From DATAFT01 sp035544635 (GTDB lineage: Bacteria; Acidobacteriota; Thermoanaerobaculia; Multivoradales; Multivoraceae): DNA of 9,584 nucleotides. Position numbers and translations under genes: made by a program. The stretch spans positions 1-9,584 of the forward strand of contig DATKDQ010000192.1 of the NCBI GenBank assembly GCA_035544635.1. Reading direction: 5' to 3'. Below, piece after piece: positions 1 to 6,572 of the stretch (position 1 is its first letter; the number at the start of each line of letters is the position of its first letter). The notes under the pieces are model-generated. The model did not search any database. It worked only from the letters and a program-made list of their open reading frames with translations, and had not been told where the DNA came from.

Positions 1-324
1 CAGGGCCAGGAGGTGATCGTGCTCGGCCAGGACAGCCTGTCGGACGGCACGCCGGTCTACGTCCTGGAGCCCGGGTCTACGGCGGTACCGAGCGCGACCG
101 CGGCGGCGCTGCCCGCTCCGGACGCCGCGGCCTCCGCGCGACCCGGCGTCGAGCGGGGCGCCGGGCCCGGCGGTCCCGGCCCGGCCACGCTCGATCCCGC
201 CGCCATGACGCCGGAGCGGCTCGGGGAGATCAGGGAGCGTATGCGCGCCCGCGGCCTCTCCGAGCAGGAGATCGAGCAGCGCATCGACGCGACGAAAGGG
301 CGCCCTAGGAGTGTGTCCGAGTAA
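1..324 (+). CDS. RND efflux periplasmic adaptor (membrane fusion protein), C-terminal fragment
   Basis: Only the last 107 codons lie in the window; the frame is open from base 1 and ends at TAA 322-324. The first residues (GQEVIVLGQDSLSDGTPVYV) match the membrane-proximal C-terminal strand pattern of HlyD/AcrA-type adaptors, in which a 'G..V(V/I)..GQ..L.DG..V' stretch closes the protein. Such adaptors are usually lipid- or membrane-anchored in the periplasm and link an RND pump to an outer-membrane channel. The RND pump gene that follows on the same strand supports this reading. After the conserved strand comes an Ala/Pro/Gly-rich linker of about 45 residues, then a charged, probably helical tail (TPERLGEIRERMRARGLSEQ onwards). 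That tail is not part of the core adaptor fold, and its role is unknown. The family call rests on a short motif plus context. Confidence 0.75.
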   Translation, partial: QGQEVIVLGQDSLSDGTPVYVLEPGSTAVPSATAAALPAPDAAASARPGVERGAGPGGPGPATLDPAAMTPERLGEIRERMRARGLSEQEIEQRIDATKGRPRSVSE

Positions 325-330
325 CAGCGT

Positions 331-356
331 CCCATCTGTGCGCCCCATCTGTGCGC
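331..356 (+). repeat. Perfect adjacent tandem duplication of a 13-mer
   Basis: CCCATCTGTGCGC occurs at 331-343 and again at 344-356 with no spacer and no mismatch. It starts seven bases after the adaptor stop codon and abuts the first 80-bp repeat unit at 357. It is non-coding as far as can be seen, and its function is unknown. Confidence 0.9.
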
Positions 357-514
357 GGCGCGAAGCGCCAGCGCCGTCCTCGGCGCCAACAGCAAGTAGC
401 CGGAGGAACGTGCTATCCAGCACGTTCCGTAGGCGGGGCGCGAAGCGCCAGCGCCGTCCTCGGTGCCAAAGTCATCTAGCCGGAGGAACGTGCTATCCAG
501 CACGTTCCGTAGGC
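357..514 (+). repeat. Two tandem 80-bp structured repeat units between adaptor and pump genes
   Basis: Unit 1 (357-434) and unit 2 (437-514) align at a fixed offset of 80 with no gaps, 72 of 78 positions identical. The mismatches are at 384/464, 390-392/470-472 and 395-396/475-476. The last 34 bases (401-434 and 481-514) are identical. Each unit holds three potential hairpins. Hairpin A is GGCGC-GAA-GCGCC (357-369, 437-449). Hairpin B is GCGCCG-TCCT-CGGYGC (371-386, 451-466). Hairpin C is GGAACGTGCT-ATCC-AGCACGTTCC, a perfect 10-bp stem (405-428, 485-508). No T-run follows any stem, so these are not ordinary intrinsic terminators. The arrangement resembles REP/BIME-type or MITE-like intergenic palindromic elements, but I do not recognise a named family. 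The second unit ends 10 bases before the pump start codon. Confidence 0.9.
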
Positions 515-524
515 TAACGCCGCC

Positions 525-3500
525 ATGCGCATCGTCGAGTTCTCCACGCGACGGCCGGTCACGGTCTTCATCTTCGCGCTGGCGGCGGTGGTGTTCGGCG
601 TGGTCGCGTTCGACGACCTCGCGGTCGACCTGCTGCCGGACATCAGCTACCCCTCCCTGACCGTCCGCACCGAGCTCGAAGGCGCGGCGCCGATCGAGGT
701 CGAGAGCCTGATCACGAAGCCCATCGAGGACGCGGTCGGCGTCGTCAACAACGTGGTGAAGGTGTCGTCGAGCTCGCGCGCCGACCGCAGCGAGGTCACG
801 CTCGAGTTCAGCTGGGGCACCAACATGGACTTCGCGGCGCTCGACGTCCGCGAGCGCCTCGACGTGGTGCGCCTCCCGGTCGACGCCGACAAACCGGTGC
901 TGCTGCGCTACGACCCCTCGCTCGACCCCATCCTGCGCATCGGGCTCTACGGCGACTCCGACCTGGTGCGGTTGCGCCTGGTGGCCGAGGAGGAGGTGAA
1001 GAGATCGCTCGAGCGCATCGAGGGAGTGGCGGCGGTGCTGGTGAGCGGGGGGCTCGAGGAGGAGATCCAGGTCGAGGTCGACGAGCGGAGGTTGGCGAGC
1101 CTCGGCCTCTCGATCGACCAGGTGATCACGCGCCTGGCGCAGGAGAACATCAACCTCACCGGGGGCCGACTGCGCGAAGGCCAGACCGAGTACCTGGTGC
1201 GCACCATCAACGAGTTCGTCCGTCCCGAGGACATGCGGTCGGTCGTTCTCGACCGCTCGCGCGGCGCGATCGTGCGCCTCGGCGACGTGGCGCGCGTCTA
1301 CAAGGGCAGCAAGGAGCGCGAGATCATCACCCGGATCGCCGGCCAGGAGACGGTCGAGGTGGCGGTCTTCAAGGAGGGCGGCACCAACACCGTCGCGGTC
1401 GCCGACGCCGTGCTCGCCGGGCTCGACGCGGTCCGCGAGAAGCTGGCGAAGATCGATCCCGGGCTGCGGCTCGAGCGGATCACCGACCAGGCCGGCTACA
1501 TCCGCCAGTCGGTGCGCCAGGTGCTCGAGACCGCCGTCATCGGCGGCACGCTCGCCATTCTCGTCCTCTACCTCTTCCTGCGCAGCCTCAGGACCACCGG
1601 CATCATCGGCCTCGCCATCCCGATCTCGGTGATCGCCACGTTCTTCCTGATGTACGCCGCCGGGATCTCGCTCAACATCATGTCGCTCGGCGGTATCACG
1701 CTCGGCATCGGTCTCTTGGTCGACAACTCGATCGTCGTGCTCGAGGCGATCCAGCGCCGCCGCGACCAGGGAGCGGACGAGATCGAGGCGGCGCGGGCGG
1801 GTGCCGGCGAGGTGGGCCAGGCGGTGGTCGCCTCGACCCTCTCGACGGTCTGCGTCTTCGTGCCGATCGTCTTCGTCGAGGGCATCGCCGGCCAGCTCTT
1901 CGGCGATCAGGCGCTCACCGTGACCTTCTCGCTGGTGGTGTCGCTCTTCGTCGCGCTCACCGTGATCCCGATGCTGGCGTCGCGCCGCTTCGACTTCGCC
2001 GCGGCGGCGGACGAGGCGGCGGAGGCTCCATTGGAGGGCCGCCTGGCGCCGCTCTGGCGGGGGCTGTCGGCGGGGGCGTTCTGGGCGGTGCTGGGGCCGG
2101 TGCGCGCCATCCGCTGGATCCTCCGCATCGTCGGCGGCGCGGTCGCCGCCCTGGTGCGCCCCGTTCTCACCGGGTTCGACGCGGGCCTGCGGGGGCTCAC
2201 GGCGGTGTACGCGCGCGTTCTCGGGGCCGTGCTGCGGGCGCCGGTCGTGCTGGTGGCGGTGACGCTCGCGCTCTTCGGCACGAGCCTCCTGCTCCTGCCG
2301 CGGCTGGGCACGGAGCTCATCCCGGAGCTGGTACAGGGTGAGTTCTTCGTCGATACCGAGCTGCCGCCGGGCACCCAGCTCAGGGTGACCTCGGCGCGTA
2401 TGGCCGGGGTCGAGCGCTTCACGCGCGGGCTCGAGGGCGTCGACGTGGTGTACGCGGTGATCGGAACCTCCAACGAGCAGGGAGGGGTGTCGGGCGAGCT
2501 GCGCGAGAACATCGCGCAGATGACGGTGCGCCTGGCGCCGCCGATCTCGCGCCAGAGCGAGGACGCCGTGATGGAACAGGTCCGCTCGCGGCTCGACGCC
2601 GAGGACGAGGCGCTGCGCCGCTCGGCCGAGTTCGCCGCGGGCGGGCGCGACTGGAGCGCGGGTGAGGGCGCCGCGCCGCCCGTGCGCGCGGCCGGGCTCG
2701 AGTACCGGTTCGGACGCCCTTCCTACTTCAGCTTCCGGACGCCGATCGAGGTCGAGATCCGCGGCTACAACCTGCGCCTGCTCGAAAGGCTGGCGGCGCA
2801 GACGGTGGAGCGGCTCGCGGGGATCGCGGGGCTGGTCGACGTGAAGTCGTCGACCGAGGGCGGCAACCCCGAGATCCAGATCCGCTTCCAGCGCGATCGG
2901 CTGGCGTCTCTCGGCCTCGGCGTCAACCAGGTGGCCGAGGCCATCCGCGCCAAGGTGCAGGGCGAGATCGCGACCGACATCACCCGCGAGGACCGCACCA
3001 TCGACATCCGGTTGCGGGTGGAGGAGCGTTACCGCGACAGCGTGCGCAACCTGCGCAACCTCAACATCCACCGTGGGTCGACCACCGCGATACCGCTCTC
3101 GGCGGTCGCCGACGTGGTCGAGACCACCGGTCCGGCCGAGATCCGCCGCGCCGACGGGAGCCGGGTGGCGCTCATCACCGCCAACCTGGTCGGGCGCGAC
3201 CTCGGCGCGGTCTCACGCGACATCACCGCGGCGCTCGGGAACCTCGAGCTCCCGCTCGGCTTCGACTGGGAGCTGGGCGGCCAACGCCAGGAGATGGAGA
3301 CCTCGTTCGACTCGATGCGCCTCGCCATCCTGCTCGCGGTGTTCATGGTCTACCTGGTGATGGCTTCGCAATTCGAGTCGCTGCTGCATCCGCTGGTCAT
3401 CCTCTTCAGCGTCCCGTTTTCGCTGATCGGCGTCCTGGTGACGCTCTACGCCTTCGACGTCCGGATCAGCGTGGTGGTGATGATCGGGGTGATCCTCCTC

Positions 3501-3797
3501 GCCGGCATCGTGGTCAACAACGCGATCATCCTGGTCGACTACACCAACCGGCTGCGCCGCGGCGGCATGGCCAAGATCGAGGCCCTGAAGCAGGCCGGGC
3601 AGGTGCGGCTGCGCCCGATCCTGATGACCACCTCGACCACCGTGCTCGGCCTGCTGCCGATGGCGATCGGCCTCGGCGAGGGGAGCGAGCTGCGGACCCC
3701 GATGGCGCTCACCGTGATCGGCGGGCTGATCACGTCCACCCTGCTGACGCTCCTGATCATCCCGGCGGTCTACAGCGTGCTCGATCGGCGGGCGTAG
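525..3797 (+). CDS. RND-superfamily efflux pump, inner-membrane permease subunit
   Basis: This 1090-residue protein has the usual length and duplicated layout of AcrB-like pumps. TM1 lies at about 12-30. A periplasmic porter half (about 35-330) begins with the typical DLLPDISYPSLTVRTELEGA. TM2-TM6 lie within about 334-487. A long cytoplasmic loop (about 490-560) is followed by TM7 (about 572-592), the second porter half (about 600-925) and TM8-TM12 (about 928-1086). It should export lipophilic or toxic compounds from membrane or periplasm using the proton gradient; the substrate cannot be told. The TM4 motif GLLVDNSIVVLE keeps the AcrB Asp407 equivalent (D400) but has Asn401 for Asp408. TM10 has VVNNAIILVDY, with Asn998 in place of Lys940. 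R1028 and T1035 match Arg971 and Thr978. ATG 525 is the natural start because the family N-terminus (RIVEFSTRRPV) follows at once. The Shine-Dalgarno is weak: AGG at 511-513, 11 nt upstream and at the repeat edge. Confidence 0.95.
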   Translation: MRIVEFSTRRPVTVFIFALAAVVFGVVAFDDLAVDLLPDISYPSLTVRTELEGAAPIEVESLITKPIEDAVGVVNNVVKVSSSSRADRSEVTLEFSWGTNMDFAALDVRERLDVVRLPVDADKPVLLRYDPSLDPILRIGLYGDSDLVRLRLVAEEEVKRSLERIEGVAAVLVSGGLEEEIQVEVDERRLASLGLSIDQVITRLAQENINLTGGRLREGQTEYLVRTINEFVRPEDMRSVVLDRSRGAIVRLGDVARVYKGSKEREIITRIAGQETVEVAVFKEGGTNTVAVADAVLAGLDAVREKLAKIDPGLRLERITDQAGYIRQSVRQVLETAVIGGTLAILVLYLFLRSLRTTGIIGLAIPISVIATFFLMYAAGISLNIMSLGGITLGIGLLVDNSIVVLEAIQRRRDQGADEIEAARAGAGEVGQAVVASTLSTVCVFVPIVFVEGIAGQLFGDQALTVTFSLVVSLFVALTVIPMLASRRFDFAAAADEAAEAPLEGRLAPLWRGLSAGAFWAVLGPVRAIRWILRIVGGAVAALVRPVLTGFDAGLRGLTAVYARVLGAVLRAPVVLVAVTLALFGTSLLLLPRLGTELIPELVQGEFFVDTELPPGTQLRVTSARMAGVERFTRGLEGVDVVYAVIGTSNEQGGVSGELRENIAQMTVRLAPPISRQSEDAVMEQVRSRLDAEDEALRRSAEFAAGGRDWSAGEGAAPPVRAAGLEYRFGRPSYFSFRTPIEVEIRGYNLRLLERLAAQTVERLAGIAGLVDVKSSTEGGNPEIQIRFQRDRLASLGLGVNQVAEAIRAKVQGEIATDITREDRTIDIRLRVEERYRDSVRNLRNLNIHRGSTTAIPLSAVADVVETTGPAEIRRADGSRVALITANLVGRDLGAVSRDITAALGNLELPLGFDWELGGQRQEMETSFDSMRLAILLAVFMVYLVMASQFESLLHPLVILFSVPFSLIGVLVTLYAFDVRISVVVMIGVILLAGIVVNNAIILVDYTNRLRRGGMAKIEALKQAGQVRLRPILMTTSTTVLGLLPMAIGLGEGSELRTPMALTVIGGLITSTLLTLLIIPAVYSVLDRRA

Positions 3798-3810
3798 CCG
3801 AAGCCGGGTG

Positions 3811-3823
3811 CGGCCGCCGGCCG
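3811..3823. terminator. Small GC hairpin in the convergent gap (weak terminator candidate)
   Basis: The 63-bp gap between the pump stop (3797) and the end of the convergent decarboxylase (3861) holds CGGCC-GCC-GGCCG, a 5-bp stem with a 3-nt loop. No T-tract follows on either strand, so it does not meet the usual pattern of an intrinsic terminator. It is listed only because it is the best structure in a gap where both transcripts should end. Confidence 0.2.
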
Positions 3824-3860
3824 TTGCCATCCCTCCGTGGCGCTCCGGACGGGAGTGGTT

Positions 3861-5327
3861 TCAGGCGCTCGTCCCCGCGGCCCGCGCGATCGCCGCCACC
3901 GAACGCCGGATCTCGTCCTGCGTCGTCCGGTGGTTGAGCACCACCAGCCGCAGCGCGGTGCGCCCCGCGAGGTCGGTCGACGAGATCATGAGCTCGCCGC
4001 TCGCAAGCGTACGCTCCATGATCGCGCTGTCGCGCGCGGCGCGCGCGGCCTCGGTCTCGCCCGGACGGGCGCGGCTCCGGAAGGTCACCACCGAGAGCTC
4101 GGCGGGGACCACGATCTCGAGCTCGGGCACCGCGCCGAGGAGCTCTTCGGCCAGGCGCGCGAGGCGCAGGTCCCATTCCACCTGCTCGGCGATCGCGTCG
4201 AGCCCGGCCGAGCGCAGCAGCGTCCAGACGGCGAGGACGCGGCCGGGACGCGACATCTCGGGACCGCGATCGAAGAAGTTCACCTCGGCGCGCGGGACGT
4301 CCTTGAGGTAGTCGCCGCTGACCCGGAACGCGCTCTCGAGCGCGGCGCGATCGCGCACCAGCACGCAGCCGGTCCCCATCGGCGCGTAGAGCCACTTGTG
4401 GGGATCGAGCGTGAGGGAGTCGGCGCGCTCCATTCCCGCAAGCTTGCGGCGGCCTTCGGCGCAGATGGCGGCGAAGCCTCCGTAGGCCGCGTCGACGTGG
4501 AGCCAGATTCCCTGCGCGGCGCACAGGTCGGCGATCTCGGGCAGCGGGTCGATCGAGCCGGTGTTGGTGGTGCCCGCGTTGGCGGAGACGGCGAGGGGGA
4601 GGAGACCCGCACCGCGATCGTCCGCGATCTGCGTCGCCAGCGCATCGACGCGCATGCGGAAGCGGCAGTCGACCGGAACCCGGCGCAGCGCGCTCGGCGG
4701 ATAGCCCAGGAGGAGAGCGGCCTTCTCGAACGAGCCGTGGCCCTGCTCGGAGGCATAGATCGTCGCGCGGGCACGCAGATCGTAGCCGGCCGGCAGCCGG
4801 GGCGTTCCCGCGGAGCCCGCCTCGGCGCCACCCAGAGCGCGGGCGGTGCCGGCGGCGCCGTGCGCGGCGCGGGACCCGAAGGTCGCCCGCGCCGCCGCCA
4901 GCGCGCACAGGTTCGCGATCGACCCGCCGCTGGTGAAGAGGCCGGCCGCCGCCGGGTCGTAGCCGACTGCTTCGGCGATCCAGCGCAGCACCGTGAGCTC
5001 GAGCGACGCCACCGTCGCGCCGCCGAGCCAGCTCCCGACGAAGGGGTTGGCTCCGGCGTCGAGCAGCTTGCCGAGAACGGAGTAGAAGCTCGAGGCCGAG
5101 GGGATGAAGCCGAAGAAGCGCGGGTGGTCGAGCTTGGTCATGCCGGGCGCGACGCGCTGGAAGAAGGCGTCGAGGCTGGCTTCGGCTCCCAGCCCCGCGC
5201 GCGGGAGCGGCTCGTCTACCAGCGCGGCGAAGTCGGCGGCGGAGCCTCGCCCCGCGACGCGCCCTTCGCCCAGCGAGACCAGACGGTCGACCAGCAGGTC
5301 GATCGCCCGGTGGCCGAGGCGGCGCAT
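3861..5327 (-). CDS. PLP-dependent amino-acid decarboxylase (aromatic-L-amino-acid/group II decarboxylase family)
   Basis: This 488-residue fold-type I PLP enzyme is likely cytosolic and would convert an amino acid to its amine plus CO2. Visible motifs include HPRFFGFIPSASSF (68-81), GSWLGGATVASLE (98-110), the phosphate-binding TSGGSIANL (132-140) and YASEQGHGSFEKA (191-203), whose H197 should stack on PLP. They continue with AGTTNTGSID (251-260), HVDAAYGGF (277-285) with D279 for the pyridine nitrogen, and DPHKWLYAPMGTG (308-320) with K311 as Schiff-base lysine. The set is complete, so the enzyme is probably active; its substrate is not deducible, and aromatic amino acids are only the family default. 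An Ala/Gly-rich insert lies at about 146-182. ATG 5327 is the first ATG, but the upstream in-frame codons (LDPSAED) look like family sequence. Translation may therefore begin further up at a non-ATG codon (CTG 5346-5348 or 5370-5372). The gene shares its frame with the upstream gene, whose TAG lies 26 codons before this ATG. Confidence 0.9.
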   Translation of the reverse strand: MRRLGHRAIDLLVDRLVSLGEGRVAGRGSAADFAALVDEPLPRAGLGAEASLDAFFQRVAPGMTKLDHPRFFGFIPSASSFYSVLGKLLDAGANPFVGSWLGGATVASLELTVLRWIAEAVGYDPAAAGLFTSGGSIANLCALAAARATFGSRAAHGAAGTARALGGAEAGSAGTPRLPAGYDLRARATIYASEQGHGSFEKAALLLGYPPSALRRVPVDCRFRMRVDALATQIADDRGAGLLPLAVSANAGTTNTGSIDPLPEIADLCAAQGIWLHVDAAYGGFAAICAEGRRKLAGMERADSLTLDPHKWLYAPMGTGCVLVRDRAALESAFRVSGDYLKDVPRAEVNFFDRGPEMSRPGRVLAVWTLLRSAGLDAIAEQVEWDLRLARLAEELLGAVPELEIVVPAELSVVTFRSRARPGETEAARAARDSAIMERTLASGELMISSTDLAGRTALRLVVLNHRTTQDEIRRSVAAIARAAGTSA

Positions 5328-5405
5328 GTCCTCGGCGGAGGGATCCAGGGGCGGACGGGTGGCCTCGGGCAGGTCGCTGGATCCTGTCGAAGAAGAAGCG
5401 GTGCT

Positions 5406-6392
5406 CTAGCGGCCTCGCGACGGCGCCGCCGACTGCGGCGATGGCACGATGCCGGAAGGTGGCGCCGCCGGCGACGCACCCCGGTTCGGCGGAGCGATCG
5501 TGCCCCGATGCTGCTGCGGCACCAGCGGTCTCGGCGGCTGGCCTCCGCGGTGATGGAGCGGCCGGTCGAAGGAGCGCTTGCCGTGATCGAGGCGGTGTCC
5601 GCCGAAGCCCGCGCCACGTCCGTCGAGCTTGCCGTGACCGAGGAACCTTCCGCGGTGGCCGAGCGGGTCGAAGGGGGCGAGACCGGAGAACGGGAACGTC
5701 GGCCAGAACGGAGTGCCCACCGCGCCGTAGAACGGATCGAAGGGGTAGCCGAAGGCGTCGGCCCGTGGGTCCTGGTAGGCCGTCGCCGCCGACGCCAGCC
5801 GATCGGCGTCGAGGCGCGCCGCCTCGAGCTGGACCCGGGCTCGCAGGCGCTCGAGCTCGGCCTGGCGGCGCTGGAGCTCGAGCGTCTCGAGCATGGTCCG
5901 CTGATCGGCGGAGATCCACTGGCCCTGGTAGAGCACCTCGCCGCCCCGTCGATGGCACTCCTGCTCGCTCGTCCAGTCGCCGTCGCAGCGGACGTATCCG
6001 AGCGAGCGCCGCGCGATCGGGTGGTCCGGATCGAGCTCGAGCACCTCCGCGTAGATCCGCCGGGCGAGCGTCGTCTCTCCCTTGCTCTGGAGATCCATGG
6101 CGAGCTCGAGGCGTCCTTCGGTGTCGTTGGGGCGCAGCGCCTCGAGCCGCCGGGTCGCCGCCTGTCCGGGGCTCATTCCGCGCTCGATGCGCACAACCAG
6201 GTCCGCCGGCAGGCGCAACTCGCCCATGGCGGAGCGGATGGCGACCTCGCCGTTCGCCTCGACCGCTTCGCCCTCGAGCTTCTGGCCGTTCTTCAGGTGG
6301 ACGACATCGGCCGCGGTGGGCGCCGTCGAGAGGGCGAACGCGGCGATCCCGGCGAGGAGGAGCGGCGGCAGGCTGGCGGGTGGTCGCTTCAT
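5406..6392 (-). CDS. Secreted/periplasmic TPR-like protein with His/Gly/Arg-rich tail, function unknown
   Basis: I do not recognise a named family. With ATG 6392 the product is 328 residues. A clear signal peptide (KRPP, then PLLLAGIAAFALS, cleavage near TAPTAA) leads to DVVHLKNGQKLEGEAVEANG, the beta-rich 'LKNG' module often seen at the N-terminus of exported proteins in such bacteria. A TPR-like helical pair follows (about 90-135; LELAMDLQSKGETTLARRIY, then LELDPDHPIARRSLGYV). Next come two Trp-containing strands (DGDWTSEQE, YQGQWISADQ) and a Leu/Arg/Glu-rich probable coiled coil (about 166-203). An aromatic/Pro patch and a tail rich in His, Gly, Arg and Pro close the protein. GTG 6437 is the alternative start: it has a better Shine-Dalgarno but would give an unusually long signal-peptide n-region. 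The decarboxylase opens in the same frame directly after this TAG, so the two genes are probably co-transcribed. Confidence 0.75.
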   Translation of the reverse strand: MKRPPASLPPLLLAGIAAFALSTAPTAADVVHLKNGQKLEGEAVEANGEVAIRSAMGELRLPADLVVRIERGMSPGQAATRRLEALRPNDTEGRLELAMDLQSKGETTLARRIYAEVLELDPDHPIARRSLGYVRCDGDWTSEQECHRRGGEVLYQGQWISADQRTMLETLELQRRQAELERLRARVQLEAARLDADRLASAATAYQDPRADAFGYPFDPFYGAVGTPFWPTFPFSGLAPFDPLGHRGRFLGHGKLDGRGAGFGGHRLDHGKRSFDRPLHHRGGQPPRPLVPQQHRGTIAPPNRGASPAAPPSGIVPSPQSAAPSRGR

Positions 6393-6445
6393 GTCGGCTC
6401 TCGGGATGGACTGGCCGGCGCGGTTCTTGTTCCGCACGTCGGCGG

Positions 6446-6451
6446 CTCCTC
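6446..6451 (-). promoter_or_regulatory. Shine-Dalgarno supporting the alternative GTG start at 6437
   Basis: On the minus strand this reads GAGGAG, 8 nt before GTG 6435-6437. It is stronger than the GAGAG in front of ATG 6392, so the start of the TPR-like gene is not settled: ribosome-site strength favours GTG, signal-peptide geometry favours ATG. Confidence 0.4.
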
Positions 6452-6466
6452 GGGCGCCCTGGTCTC

Positions 6467-6496
6467 AGTATAACTTCCCGCCGCGGTACCGGTCAG
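6467..6496 (-). promoter_or_regulatory. Candidate sigma70-type promoter for the TPR-like gene and decarboxylase
   Basis: Read on the minus strand there is CTGACC (6496-6491), an 18-nt spacer and TATACT (6472-6467), followed by about 30 nt to GTG 6437 or 75 nt to ATG 6392. The -10 stands out because the surrounding sequence is very GC-rich. It sits in the 135-bp gap behind the AbgT gene, where no convincing terminator is visible. Confidence 0.45.
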
Positions 6497-6572
6497 TCAG
6501 TCGTCGGGCCTCAGGCGGCCGGGGCAGGACACGAAACTGAGCCACTCCCGTCAGGTCCGCATCCGGGCGCTG

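Noticed and set aside
405..428. Intrinsic terminator from the perfect 10-bp hairpin
   Set aside because: No T-run follows the stem in either unit or on either strand, and a co-directional pump gene follows directly.
357..514. CRISPR-like array
   Set aside because: There are only two units, adjacent, with no spacers, and the units hold several hairpins; this is a tandem repeat and not a CRISPR.
311..660. Small proteins encoded across the repeat (frames 311-517 and 463-660)
   Set aside because: They read through the duplicated hairpins in Arg/Ser-rich frames, and the second runs into the pump gene out of frame; no ribosome site or motif supports them.
57..3071. 1004-codon open frame on the minus strand
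   Set aside because: It lies antisense to the well-supported RND pump. Its translation is His/Arg/Asp-rich with no domain, as expected from the mirrored codon bias of a high-GC gene.
3757..5958. 733-codon open frame on the minus strand
   Set aside because: It runs across parts of two real genes in another frame; Arg/Pro/Ala-rich with no recognisable domain.
3837..6473. 878-codon open frame on the plus strand
   Set aside because: It is antisense to the decarboxylase and TPR-like genes, compositionally Arg/Glu/Gly-rich and without motifs; a codon-bias shadow.
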